Assembly: GCA_964503085.1 (NCBI GenBank)
Contig: CAZCYQ010000010.1
Coordinates: forward strand, 1-64,000
Direction: 5' to 3'
Length of the DNA stretch: 64,000 nucleotides
Origin: Bin80 sp964503085
Lineage (GTDB): Bacteria > Bacteroidota > Rhodothermia > Rhodothermales > Bin80
Shown here: piece after piece, positions 27,581 to 36,542 of the stretch
Layout of the letters: every line of letters starts with the position of its first letter
How positions within the stretch are numbered: the first letter of the stretch is position 1
Program-made: the position numbers and the translations under genes
The notes under the pieces: generated by a model
What the model was told of the DNA's origin: nothing
Database searches by the model: none
The model's input: the letters and a program-made list of their open reading frames with translations, nothing else

Positions 27581-28501
27581 TTATTGGAGTAGCCGTTCCA
27601 GTGCGCTCCGCTGTTCGGCATGTTTTTGAGGATTTTCTCGCTTTAGCCTTTCCAGATTATAGAGCTTCCAGCGAACTGCAGGCAATTTTGCAGCGTCGGG
27701 AAGTCCAATCAAGCTAAAATCCGGCTCGGCATTGTGGAGCAAGAGCAAAAAGGTCGTGATTTTACCTGTAAGTCTTGATACGACATCGTTATGTAGCCGG
27801 ATGCCAGTCTTAACCAGTGATTTCAAACCGACATCTTTACGGCTCATGCCCTTGAACCGGTCATTGTACCATTCTTCACGTACCGGGCGTGTTGGTGCTA
27901 GTGATTCGTGTATCGGTCGGCGTGAGGCTGCGATGTACACCAAGAATACACGGAAGAGGTCATCTGATATCCCCTCGTTCTCATAAAGTACCATAATGTC
28001 AAACAGGTCTCGCGGGTGTTTCCGTTCAAGTGCTGCACAGATCTTGCCAGCATATACATCCTCAAAGGAGGCCACATTCATTGTTATGAATCCAAACTGT
28101 TTCGTTGCGGAATGGGACGCCTCCAGCATGCGGGCAGGCATTACCGTGCCGCGTGCTGTGGTGGACGTCTCAATTTTTATATCAGCTTCACTACGTTTCA
28201 CATAGATTTGTGGAAGGCCGATTCGTTGATTCGGAAAACGTGTTACTGTGGTACCGGGATGGGCATCTCTGATCGAAGCAGCAATGCGGTTAAGCGCAGT
28301 ATCAATGTTCCTGAGTGAAGACGAACGGTCAGCCACAGGAAGCCATGTAAGATCAATGTCTACGGACAGTCTTGGCATGTCCTGATAGAACAAATTAATA
28401 GCGGTTCCGCCTTTGAGTGCAAAGGATGATTCCTTTGCGACAGCTGGTAACACGTCTACCAGTAACTCAACCTGTTTGTAGTAATCAGAAGATGCAGGCA
28501 T
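27581..28501 (-). CDS. AbiEii-type nucleotidyltransferase toxin, copy 2
   Basis: A 306-residue AbiEii-family nucleotidyltransferase, the same length as copy 1. The active-site motif is intact: GGTAIN (31-36) with VDIDL (Asp48 and Asp50), plus the Lys motif (EDVYAGKICAALERKHPRDLFD). AbiEii toxins transfer nucleotides to cellular targets such as tRNA and cause growth arrest or abortive infection. It overlaps its antitoxin gene by 17 bases. This copy is the better candidate for an active toxin. Confidence 0.88.
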   Translation of the reverse strand: MPASSDYYKQVELLVDVLPAVAKESSFALKGGTAINLFYQDMPRLSVDIDLTWLPVADRSSSLRNIDTALNRIAASIRDAHPGTTVTRFPNQRIGLPQIYVKRSEADIKIETSTTARGTVMPARMLEASHSATKQFGFITMNVASFEDVYAGKICAALERKHPRDLFDIMVLYENEGISDDLFRVFLVYIAASRRPIHESLAPTRPVREEWYNDRFKGMSRKDVGLKSLVKTGIRLHNDVVSRLTGKITTFLLLLHNAEPDFSLIGLPDAAKLPAVRWKLYNLERLKRENPQKHAEQRSALERLLQ

Positions 28502-29330
28502 CTTCGTATGAAGTATCTACGAAAAACTCTGGAAGGGAGATATTATAGGTAGGATGAAACTTTCCATTTGGAACAAGTGCACGCGGTCCGTTGCCGAAAT
28601 CAATCTCTTGGGGTTCCATGGTTTCCAACCAGTCAAACTTTTGCCGTTCCGCGAATACGAAAAAAAGTCGCCGGACCTTTACGCTGCGGCAGGCCTTTAA
28701 GAGTGTCATGAGGAGTTTGGGGCATAGTCCTGTCAAATGTTCAAAGATCTGGTCCACATATTCGAAGTCTGAATTCCCACGCAGTTCAGCAATCAATTCA
28801 AGAATTGCACGCTCTGGGCATGATGCTTTTATGGGCCAACTCCATATACCTGCAGTCCAATCTATTTCGGAGGTAACGGGATGGCTATCAATAATCCCTA
28901 TTGAATCGCCGCCGAATAATGTGGACTTATGCAAGATGATATCATCTGTGGTAGGGAGGCGTTTAAGCCAGGAAGGTGCACTGCCGTAGAAATGGATTCT
29001 TTGTCCTTCCCCCATCCATACATAATGGGCATGACCGGCATGATTCAGAGCATTTCTCTGGCCTAAGTGCACATTGTATTCCATAAGTTGTTGCAGGGAC
29101 ACAAGAACTGCCTGCCAAGACAGTTTGTGGCGGTTGTGGGCACTTCTTGGCAGTGGACGGCGATACACTCCATGCACGATACGCTCAATCCATCCCTGAC
29201 TGACGTAGCGATTTGTAGATTTTGAGTCAATCCCTCTAGCCCTTAACCACGCCGTATCTACGATGAACCCGGGAGGGAGGTCGTTAAGGAGATATTTTAA
29301 TCTTGGTGTTCTTATTTGACTCATTACCAT
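28485..29330 (-). CDS. AbiEi-type antitoxin/transcriptional regulator, copy 2
   Basis: A 281-residue AbiEi-family antitoxin with the N-terminal winged-helix (GIDSKSTNRYVSQGWIERIV, then GVYRRP) and a C-terminal antitoxin domain (AERQKFDWLETMEPQEIDFG region near the end). The ATG at 29330 gives MVMSQIRTPRLKYLL; the ATG two codons later fits the start of copy 1 equally well. It precedes and overlaps the AbiEii copy 2 gene. The conserved ends (SLPEF..., ...CIF) match copy 1. Confidence 0.84.
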   Translation of the reverse strand: MVMSQIRTPRLKYLLNDLPPGFIVDTAWLRARGIDSKSTNRYVSQGWIERIVHGVYRRPLPRSAHNRHKLSWQAVLVSLQQLMEYNVHLGQRNALNHAGHAHYVWMGEGQRIHFYGSAPSWLKRLPTTDDIILHKSTLFGGDSIGIIDSHPVTSEIDWTAGIWSWPIKASCPERAILELIAELRGNSDFEYVDQIFEHLTGLCPKLLMTLLKACRSVKVRRLFFVFAERQKFDWLETMEPQEIDFGNGPRALVPNGKFHPTYNISLPEFFVDTSYEDACIF

Positions 29331-29340
29331 CTAAATAAAG

Positions 29341-29360
29341 ATATATCAAAAATATGCACA
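29341..29360 (-). promoter_or_regulatory. Conserved box upstream of AbiE module 2
   Basis: ATATATCAAAAATATGCACA, the counterpart of 27322-27341, sharing the core ATATC...TATGCA. It lies 11 bases from the abiEi copy 2 start. Confidence 0.4.
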
Positions 29361-29863
29361 AGAGTGTATTGAAAACTGCTCAAAAGGATGTCTAAAATCC
29401 ATTAATATATTATAATGTTAAAATTGTTCCTGTTTGTAATTTCTGATTTGGTCTGCTTTCTGTAGGGTGTCCCCTCGGGTGGCAATATTTCAAACCCAAT
29501 CCGTGCAGAGGTTTAGAGGATTTCAGTTTTTAGGACAGATCCGGCGGAGGCACATGTATTCTAATCTTCAGGTACCAGATTGCTCTCAAACGCAAGCAAG
29601 GTCGTCCTCTCCGTCAAGCGTCAAGTCAGGTTCCTGCCAGACATACAACTCAACTAACCTAACTTCGCCAAATTAGATGGCGAAGTTAGCCCAACGCTCT
29701 CTTGCACGGCACTGCGGATCCGAACCAATCATTACACCATTGGCTGGCGAAGCATTCGCAATAATTCAAAGGGCACCCTAGAGAACCCGAAGCAGGGTGC
29801 GCTGACCGAATTAGCAAGTGACAGTAACGCTATTGCAGTGACAGGGGGATCACCGCCCCAATA
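29361..29863. other. Gene-free region with two hairpins
   Basis: No coding frame is supported. Two inverted repeats are seen: 29659-29689 (11-base arms CTAACTTCGCC / GGCGAAGTTAG, 9-base loop) and 29773-29800 (arms GCACCCT / AGGGTGC, 14-base loop). Neither has a T tract. The first could still end transcription of the leftward sensor-like gene. Confidence 0.45.
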
Positions 29864-30853
29864 TTATTCGTTGCTTTTGGGGATCTTGAACCGCGGTGAA
29901 ACCAGTGAATTATCGTCTAGGAACGTTGTGATCTGCACGATCCTTGCAAGTCCAGGACTATAAACAGTGGCAGTCTTTTCTGCTTGGCGATTTTCGTCGT
30001 GCGCCATGGTTGGGTGGTTCACCACATCCATGACATCAACGTTGATGGCTTGTAAAGATTCAGGATAGCGTAGCTGTCGGGGAGAGGTAGAACTTGACAA
30101 TACGATCTGTCCCCCTGTTGTTGCAATCTCAATCTCTGCAATCGGAGTGGTATTGACGATTCGGCGCAAATGGGAGTTTGTCTTTGCGACAGACCATCCT
30201 GCAGCTTCGGTGGTACTGATGAACGCATCAATAAGGCCAGCCTGGACAACCATTTGTTTTGAGAGTACCCCGTCAAAGACTGAACGAATTTCGGCCACTC
30301 GCGATGTGTATCGGCTAGAAAGCAGATCTGCTTCACCAAAAGCAGCCAAGGCTGCCGTCATGACGGGGGAGGCATAGCTATTGTTTAAAAGACCTTGTTC
30401 CTCAAACGCCAAGGCATTTCCAACCTGCACAATACGAGGTTTATCAATGCCGCTGACACCTACATACTTGAAGATATTCCAGTCAATTTCCCGGGTTTGG
30501 GCCGCTTGGGTGATAACGGCGTCGCTGTCAATGCTGGCGGAAAGCAGCGGAAAAAAAGCAGAGGCCTGTGGTTGCTCGTCGGGATCATCCATAAATCTAA
30601 ATCTGATTGGTTTCCCGTCATCGCCACGAACACTGGTGAGATATACCACGCCCTCTGAATCAGTGATCCAGAGCTCATCTAGTACTGTTTTTTCTACGAT
30701 CGCATCAAAGATGGAGATGATCTCCTCGGGTGAGAGGCCTTGATCCTCAGCAGCTGCAACAAGATGTGCGGCAATGCGAGCCTGGCCAGTCATTTGTTCA
30801 TCCAAAAGGGAATCCAGTCCCTTGGCGACCACAGCTAAAGAAAGTTGACTCAT
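29864..30853 (-). CDS. Internally duplicated sensor-like protein, unknown function
   Basis: A 329-residue protein without signal peptide or membrane segment. It consists of two copies of one module. Residues about 13-147 (LDSLLDEQMTGQARIAAHLV ... DELWITDSEGVVYLTS ... RIVQVGNAL) line up with about 193-311 (FDGVLSKQMVVQAGLIDAFI ... AEIEIATTGGQIVLSS ... RIVQITTFL). Each module has a long helical start followed by strands with a turn like D/T-x-x-G, as in Cache/PAS-like sensory folds. No output domain is attached. It is divergent from the M28 peptidase gene. Function unknown; a soluble ligand or redox sensor is one guess. Confidence 0.75.
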   Translation of the reverse strand: MSQLSLAVVAKGLDSLLDEQMTGQARIAAHLVAAAEDQGLSPEEIISIFDAIVEKTVLDELWITDSEGVVYLTSVRGDDGKPIRFRFMDDPDEQPQASAFFPLLSASIDSDAVITQAAQTREIDWNIFKYVGVSGIDKPRIVQVGNALAFEEQGLLNNSYASPVMTAALAAFGEADLLSSRYTSRVAEIRSVFDGVLSKQMVVQAGLIDAFISTTEAAGWSVAKTNSHLRRIVNTTPIAEIEIATTGGQIVLSSSTSPRQLRYPESLQAINVDVMDVVNHPTMAHDENRQAEKTATVYSPGLARIVQITTFLDDNSLVSPRFKIPKSNE

Positions 30854-30979
30854 TATATTTAGTGTTGCAGATCCAGGTAAGCGATGTGATGTATCATGTC
30901 TGATAGATCAATAAGCAAAAAGCCGAGATGTAAGCTAATTTATAATTTTACGGTCAAACAAGGAAAAAGCCCCACATCA

Positions 30980-33220
30980 ATGCACAGACGAATACAGCGC
31001 TTGCGATTTCCATTGATACTGATATTAGTCGTATCAGGTTTTGGTGGACATAATGACCCGATGCTAGGTTTTTCATCGGAGCAGACAGCCCAGCAACTGG
31101 CCCTGGAGGCCAGCTTTGATGCACTGTTAAATAAGGAAAATTTGAGGACATGGATGGAGCAAATGACCGCTGCCCCACAGCATGTCGGTTCTCCACAATC
31201 CCGTGCCAATGCAGAGTTTATGGTGCAGCTTTTTCAGTCATGGGGCTACGAAGCGCAAACAGAGGTCTACCAAGTTTTGTTTCCGACTCCAATCACACGC
31301 GAATTGGAGCTTTTGTCGCCAACGCCCTACAGAGCCAAATTACAAGAACCGGAGATTCCAGAAGATGCTAGCAGCTCAATTCGTGATAATCGTCTGCCAC
31401 CGTACAATGCGTTCAGTGCGGACGGAGATGTAACCGGAGAACTTGTCTATGTAAACCAAGGCATTCCGGGTGATTATGAGGATCTTGCTCGTATGGGGAT
31501 CAGTGTAGAGGGTAAGATTGTAATTGCGCGGTACGGAGGGTCGTGGCGTGGCATCAAGCCAAAGTTGGCGGCAGAGCACGGGGCGATCGGTTGCATCCTT
31601 TATTCAGATCCCCGAGATGATGGATTCTTTCAGGGACAGACTTATCCAGAGGGCTCTTTCCGTATGGATCAAGGGGTTCAGATGGGCTCGGTTGCAGATA
31701 TGCCATTTTTTCCCGGAGATCCGCTTACCCCATTTATAGGAGCAACGGATGATGCAGAGCGACTGGAACTGGAGGAGGCCCCCACATTGATGCGGATTCC
31801 AGTTTTGCCGATATCCTGGAGCGATGCAAAACCATTTTTGGCGGCGCTGGAAGGCCCTGTAGCCCCCGTTCGCTGGCGAGGTGGCTTGCCAATCACATAT
31901 CGGGTCGGTCCGGGACCTGCACGTGTGAGGCTAAAGCTTGCATTTGATTGGTCGCTCGTACCTGCCTATAATGTGATTGCCAAACTTGAGGGATCGGATT
32001 ATCCCGACGAATGGGTTATCCGAGGCAACCATCGTGATGCATGGGTTTTTGGAGCTCTAGATCCTACCAGTGGCATGGTGGCTTTGATGGAAGAAGCACG
32101 TGCAATTGGCGAACTTGCCCAGGCAGGGCATCGCCCAAAGCGAACAATCGTATATGCTGGATGGGATGCAGAAGAGCCAGGGCTGTTAGGATCTACTGAA
32201 TGGGTAGAAGATCATGCAGACGAACTCCGCAAAAAGGCGGTCATCTACATAAATACGGACAGCAATGGGCGGGGATTCCTGGGAGCCGGTGGATCACATA
32301 CGCTCGAGCGCTTGGTGAACGAGGTTGCTGCCAGTGTTGAAGATCCGCAAACGGGCGTAACTGTTGGGCAACGCGTACGTGCGCAACGGCGCGTCCAGGG
32401 CAATGCCGAGGTTGATACGCGGGCGGATTTACGAATCTCACCACTGGGAAGTGGATCGGACTATACGCCATTTCTCCAACACTTGGGGATTGCAAGTCTC
32501 AATATTGGATTCGGTGGAGAGAGTCGAGGGGGAAGCTACCATTCCTCCTTTGACACATTTGAATACTATCTACGCTTCGGGGATCCAGGATTTGAATATG
32601 GCATAGCACTGGCGCAGGTAACCGGTCGATTAACGTTGCGGGTGGCTAATGCAGAAGTTGTGCCGGTACGATTGCATAACTTTGTAGAAAGTGTACAAGG
32701 GTATGTGGAAGAAGTCGTTGGACTGGCTGCGGCTATGCGTCAGGAGACCGTCCGTCACAACCATACGGTTGAAACGAATTCGTTCGTTTTGGCGGCAGAC
32801 CCAACCAAACAGTATGTCGCTCCAATAATGAAGGATCCTGTCCCATACCTCAACTTTGCGCCAATCAGGAATGCGGTCGCACGCATGGCCGCATCTGCAA
32901 AAGCCTTTGACGAAACCATAGCAACACAACTGGAGAACTTGTCTGAGTCGCAACGCAGAAGCCTTAATCAGCAACTAATCCAGTTGGAGCGAACGATGAC
33001 GCGTGAGGAGGGATTGCCCGGGCGGCCGTGGTTTAGGCATTACATCTACGCACCTGGTTATTATACTGGATACGGAGTAAAGACATTGCCTGGTGTTCGC
33101 GAGGCCATTGAACAGCGGGAATGGGGGGAAGTGGAAACTCAGGTGAACCTGCTTGCCGAGGTGTTGGATGAAGTAGCACTGGCTATTGACCATGCCACGA
33201 ATTCCATGAACCCTGAATGA
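30980..33220 (+). CDS. Exported M28 peptidase, glutamate carboxypeptidase II (PSMA)-like
   Basis: A 746-residue zinc metallopeptidase related to folate hydrolase/PSMA. The ATG at 30980 is chosen as it gives a proper signal sequence (MHRRIQRLRFPLILILVVSG); an upstream ATG at 30896 would add 28 residues. It has a PA (protease-associated) domain (about 120-245), M28 catalytic domain (about 320-560) and a C-terminal helical dimerisation domain (about 600-740). Two-zinc site residues are visible: His351 (GNHRDAW), Asp361, the Glu398-Glu399 pair (WDAEEPGLLGSTEW), the Asp in YINTDSN and His521 (YHSSFDTFEYY). It should remove C-terminal residues from peptides in the periplasm or outside. It overlaps the YbaK-like gene by ATGA. 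Confidence 0.93.
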   Translation: MHRRIQRLRFPLILILVVSGFGGHNDPMLGFSSEQTAQQLALEASFDALLNKENLRTWMEQMTAAPQHVGSPQSRANAEFMVQLFQSWGYEAQTEVYQVLFPTPITRELELLSPTPYRAKLQEPEIPEDASSSIRDNRLPPYNAFSADGDVTGELVYVNQGIPGDYEDLARMGISVEGKIVIARYGGSWRGIKPKLAAEHGAIGCILYSDPRDDGFFQGQTYPEGSFRMDQGVQMGSVADMPFFPGDPLTPFIGATDDAERLELEEAPTLMRIPVLPISWSDAKPFLAALEGPVAPVRWRGGLPITYRVGPGPARVRLKLAFDWSLVPAYNVIAKLEGSDYPDEWVIRGNHRDAWVFGALDPTSGMVALMEEARAIGELAQAGHRPKRTIVYAGWDAEEPGLLGSTEWVEDHADELRKKAVIYINTDSNGRGFLGAGGSHTLERLVNEVAASVEDPQTGVTVGQRVRAQRRVQGNAEVDTRADLRISPLGSGSDYTPFLQHLGIASLNIGFGGESRGGSYHSSFDTFEYYLRFGDPGFEYGIALAQVTGRLTLRVANAEVVPVRLHNFVESVQGYVEEVVGLAAAMRQETVRHNHTVETNSFVLAADPTKQYVAPIMKDPVPYLNFAPIRNAVARMAASAKAFDETIATQLENLSESQRRSLNQQLIQLERTMTREEGLPGRPWFRHYIYAPGYYTGYGVKTLPGVREAIEQREWGEVETQVNLLAEVLDEVALAIDHATNSMNPE

Positions 33221-33690
33221 TATTGTCTGCAAAGGCGGAGCATGTTCAGGACACGCTCCGAACGCTAGGATTGGATGTGCATGTTGTCAAGCTTGCCGAA
33301 TCGACACGAACAGCGGCAGAGGCCGCATCTGCAGTTGGCTGTACTGTTGGGCAGATTGTTAAATCTCTCGTTTTTCGTGCAGGTAAGGGGCCCGTATTGG
33401 TGTTGGCCAGTGGTGCCAATTTTGTGGACGAAGAACGACTTGCGGCCCTCGCGGGCACACCGATTACGCGAGCACGAGCAGATTTTGTACGACAGCATAC
33501 GGGATATGCTATAGGTGGTGTAGCTCCGGTGGGCCACCCTCAGCCGATCCCCACTTTCGTGGATGAAGATCTTCTGCGGCATGAACAAGTGTGGGCGGCA
33601 GCAGGGGGGCCCTTTACAGTGTTTGCCTGTTCCCCCGATTTCCTGGCTACACTGGGCAAGGTAACGTGCGTCAAGCGGGTTGCGGATTGA
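33217..33690 (+). CDS. YbaK/ProX-family aminoacyl-tRNA deacylase
   Basis: A 157-residue YbaK/EbsC-family protein. These trans-editing enzymes hydrolyse mischarged tRNAs such as Cys-tRNA(Pro) or Ala-tRNA(Pro). The family pattern is seen: substrate-loop region TVGQIVKSLVFRAGKGPVLV with the conserved Lys, and TGYAIGGVAPVGHPQPIPTF with the GGVxPxG motif. It is translationally coupled to the peptidase gene (ATGA) and its 3' end overlaps the convergent coaX gene by 20 bases. Which mischarged tRNA it edits cannot be told from sequence alone. Confidence 0.9.
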   Translation: MILSAKAEHVQDTLRTLGLDVHVVKLAESTRTAAEAASAVGCTVGQIVKSLVFRAGKGPVLVLASGANFVDEERLAALAGTPITRARADFVRQHTGYAIGGVAPVGHPQPIPTFVDEDLLRHEQVWAAAGGPFTVFACSPDFLATLGKVTCVKRVAD

Positions 33691-34423
33691 AATGCATGAG
33701 TAACCTAATGCCGTGAAGGACGAGATGGGGGTCTATCCGGGCCTGTGGTATTTTGTCAACCAATAGACTGCGCCAGCCACCAGTAAGTGTAATCGTGGGG
33801 GTGCCCGCTAAGGACTCAGTGATGCGTACAACAGCCCCCATGGCTGCATCAGCAGCGCCGTGGACGACACCATGTCGAAGTGCCTCAACCGTAGAATGTC
33901 CCAGAGCTCCGTCCGGCAAAGTAAGCGGTATCTCGGGTAGCTGTGCGGTGTATTTAGCCAGCGCGAGATTGGCAATTACCGGCCCGGGCATAATTACTCC
34001 GCCAAGAAAGGTATTGTTTTCACTTACGACGTCAATAGTGATGGCTGTGCCTGCGTCAATGATGATATGAACACCTGGTTTATTGTGTGCGGCATAACAT
34101 GCCGCAGCTAATCGGTCAGGGCCTAGGGTTTCGGCAGGAGTATGACCAATTTGGAGAGGGAGATTAACATTGCTGCTAACATGGAATACCGGTGCGCCTG
34201 AAAATTGGTTTATGCCTGAGAGGAGGAGGTCTGATTGCTGACGCACCACGCTGCACAGACCGATACGTATAATTGGGGATTCTGCCTGCCAATCAGAGAT
34301 AATTTCCAGGACTTCTTCGGCAGAGTTACCATTGGCCGTTTTCAGGAGATCATCTCCAGAAAACAAACCGATCTTGGTACTACTGTTGCCGACATCAATT
34401 GTCAGCCATGTGGAGCGAAACAT
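33671..34423 (-). CDS. coaX: Type III pantothenate kinase
   Basis: CoaX phosphorylates pantothenate, the first step of coenzyme A synthesis. The 250-residue protein has the N-terminal phosphate motif TIDVGNSSTKIGLF, the PADRLAAACYA-type element (GPDRLAAACYAA) and the IIDAGTAITIDVV motif with the catalytic Asp. The ATG at 34423 is preferred; a GTG sits one codon upstream. It overlaps the birA gene by about 29 bases. The birA-coaX pairing is common in bacteria and fits a cofactor operon. Confidence 0.95.
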   Translation of the reverse strand: MFRSTWLTIDVGNSSTKIGLFSGDDLLKTANGNSAEEVLEIISDWQAESPIIRIGLCSVVRQQSDLLLSGINQFSGAPVFHVSSNVNLPLQIGHTPAETLGPDRLAAACYAAHNKPGVHIIIDAGTAITIDVVSENNTFLGGVIMPGPVIANLALAKYTAQLPEIPLTLPDGALGHSTVEALRHGVVHGAADAAMGAVVRITESLAGTPTITLTGGWRSLLVDKIPQARIDPHLVLHGIRLLMHFNPQPA

Positions 34424-35192
34424 CACCTGCGTAGATTGTGCGAAGTCCTTTACTGGTCTCCAAGATTAAGGCGCCAGATTCTTCAATGCCCATTAGTGTG
34501 CCGATTATTTTTTCATTTACCGTAGTAATCTCGCAGTTATCCCCTACTCCCACTAAGTTCTTAGTATAGCGTTTTCGGACAAGCGCGGGATCCGTTGATA
34601 AAAGTCCAAGATTTTTCTCTAAATGCAATAGAACATTTGCCATCATAGATGCTCTGTCAACATGTTGTCCAGTAGCGAGGAGCAGAGAGGTTGCAGAATC
34701 GCTCAGCTCTGGCGGAAAAATGCTTTGATTTACATTAAGCCCTATGCCCAGCACCATGGGAGTCACTGGTGCGCCGAGGCTTTGCAGGAGTATTCCACAG
34801 ACTTTTCGCCCTTCCAGCAGAATGTCGTTTGGCCATTTTAGCTGTGGGTTATTCGGTGAAACTATTCTCGCAACGGCTTCCGATACAGCGAGTGCGGCAG
34901 CGAGGGGTACCATCCCAGTGATTGTGCCAGAGATCGGCAGGTGCAGGATTACACTGAAGGTCAGATTCTGGCCCTTGGCAGACTGCCAGAGACGCCCACG
35001 TCGGCCGTATCCATTCGTCTGATAATCTGCGAGAAAGGCCGTGCCGTGGCGTGCATCCAGTTGGGCTGCCTCCATAGCTAAGGTATTCGTTGACGTTACG
35101 GTAGGCACATAGTGTAGAGGCCGACCTAGTGTTCGTGTAGTCAGTAGTGCACTAACCTTCTGGCCGAGTGATGTATCCGTAGAATGTGACAT
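34395..35192 (-). CDS. birA: Biotin--[acetyl-CoA-carboxylase] ligase
   Basis: A biotin-protein ligase of 265 residues from the ATG at 35192 (MSHSTDTSLG). It lacks the N-terminal DNA-binding domain of E. coli BirA, so it is a monofunctional (class I) enzyme. Motifs: TSTNTLA at the active-site start, YQTNGYGRRGRLWQS (the biotinyl-AMP loop, GRGRxG-like with GYGRRGR), and LKWPNDILLEGRKVCGIL. The C-terminal SH3-like domain follows (about 215-265). The frame remains open upstream to 35318, but that part shows no homology. It overlaps the upstream lipoprotein gene by about 41 bases. Confidence 0.93.
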   Translation of the reverse strand: MSHSTDTSLGQKVSALLTTRTLGRPLHYVPTVTSTNTLAMEAAQLDARHGTAFLADYQTNGYGRRGRLWQSAKGQNLTFSVILHLPISGTITGMVPLAAALAVSEAVARIVSPNNPQLKWPNDILLEGRKVCGILLQSLGAPVTPMVLGIGLNVNQSIFPPELSDSATSLLLATGQHVDRASMMANVLLHLEKNLGLLSTDPALVRKRYTKNLVGVGDNCEITTVNEKIIGTLMGIEESGALILETSKGLRTIYAGDVSLHMADN

Positions 35193-35892
35193 TACGAGCG
35201 AATAACCGCGGTTGCCTCGATGGCAGTTGCAGGGCGACACGGGCAACCAAGCGATAAGGTACCCAAGCGCCACCAGGTCCAGGACGTAACTGGAGTTGGT
35301 ATTGGGATGTTTCTTCAAACAGAATCGTTTGGGTGTGATTACGAAGACTCAATGAGACCAGCTTTCCAGAAGAATCATCAAATACATAGGAGGCAGATTG
35401 GATGGCTTGGTTTGCACCTGGTCGGGCTGTAATAGTGATCACACGTGCAGGCTGAGACCAATAATAGGCATCCTCTTGTATTTGATACAAAAATTCATCC
35501 TCAAACCGATCCAGTAAATATGCTGCCTCCTCGGGTATCATACCGTCTACCAAAGCAGATAAATCTCCTGAATCAGTGGAGTCCGATCCCGCAACGATAA
35601 CAGATGTACCCGATGAATCTACCCGTATCAGGTGTGTTAAAGAGTTGTACGAATCTTCTGCGCGACCTTCTGTACGATCGTGCCGGGTATGTGGCCATTC
35701 CAATGCCCTGGAAAACGCGTCTGAAATATCGCTTGTTTGTGCGGTGGAGAGGATTTCACGGACCGCGTTAGCAGCTTCACGTTCTTCCGCACTTGGTGGT
35801 AGTGGAGGAGAGGAACAGGTTGCATTGGTGAGCAGAAAGGCAACTACGCCAAATAGCAAGATTGCCCGTAATTGAGGCACTGAACGACGCAT
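35152..35892 (-). CDS. Predicted lipoprotein, unknown function
   Basis: A 246-residue protein with a lipoprotein-like signal (AILLFGVVAFLLTNATC, then SSPPLPPS). It is otherwise unrecognised: an N-terminal helical region followed by a beta-rich half that could resemble LolA/outer-membrane-lipoprotein sorting folds (SASYVFDDSSGKLVSLSLR, ending ARNVTFYGYITRPEG). The ATG at 35892 follows a TTG codon that could extend it by one residue. It overlaps birA and is probably co-transcribed with birA-coaX. Confidence 0.7.
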   Translation of the reverse strand: MRRSVPQLRAILLFGVVAFLLTNATCSSPPLPPSAEEREAANAVREILSTAQTSDISDAFSRALEWPHTRHDRTEGRAEDSYNSLTHLIRVDSSGTSVIVAGSDSTDSGDLSALVDGMIPEEAAYLLDRFEDEFLYQIQEDAYYWSQPARVITITARPGANQAIQSASYVFDDSSGKLVSLSLRNHTQTILFEETSQYQLQLRPGPGGAWVPYRLVARVALQLPSRQPRLFARNVTFYGYITRPEG

Positions 35893-36542
35893 CAAATTAT
35901 GAACCGGGCTGCAGGGTATTCATCCTTCGGAACGAGATCAGTATTGCTTTAGATTCAGGTAACATCCAACGGGAGGAGACCGCTGTTCGTTCACGGTGTA
36001 ACCTTTGAGTAGTATTTCCTGACCTCTTATTTCCACATCTAAGGATTGTAAACTCAGAAGATAAGATGCTGGGCAATCCTGTGAACCACGGGGGAGCAGC
36101 ATCGGACAGGATTACGAGGGTGGGGGGCAGCTGGATATTAGGTGGAACCAATCAGGCAATTGTCCGACGTGGAATTTACAAGATTCTGTCCGTAGGCATC
36201 GTTGCTTGTCCTCAAATCCCGATGTAAATGTACTATTTTGTTCAAACCGGAATATATCAGATATTTCATATAACTGACCACCGTTAATCATAATCATCCG
36301 GAATACTTCACGTAAATTAGTTCCGTAGATCGGATGTGTTCTGAGAAGTATAAATGGATAGTGTTCCAAATACGGAACGACCGCCGCCCTGAACCCCGTG
36401 ATTCTATTTAGCCGGTCTTAGACCGTTCAGCATTCTCTGCTGAACCGTCACACAGGTTTAAAAGAGGAAAGGGAAGTTAATAGTATGCTTAAACGTAGAG
36501 TTGTATTAGTGCAGCAGAAATGGATTTTGTTGTAGCTCCCAA
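35893..36542. other. Gene-free divergent region before parC
   Basis: About 650 bases without a supported gene, separating the leftward lipoprotein-birA-coaX operon from the rightward parC-parE operon. Short open frames on the minus strand have no recognisable features. Two adjacent hairpins lie at 36413-36444, about 100 bases before parC. Confidence 0.5.
36413..36444 (+). promoter_or_regulatory. Paired hairpins in the parC leader
   Basis: Two back-to-back inverted repeats: CGGTCTTAGACCG (36413-36425, 5-base arms) and TTCAGCA-TTCTC-TGCTGAA (36426-36444, 7-base arms). They lie about 100 bases upstream of the parC ATG. They may be part of a leader structure; no T tract is present, so termination is not indicated. 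Confidence 0.35.

Noticed and set aside
35893..36369. Minus-strand open frames in the gap before parC
   Set aside because: They overlap each other and show no domain, signal sequence or coding pattern.
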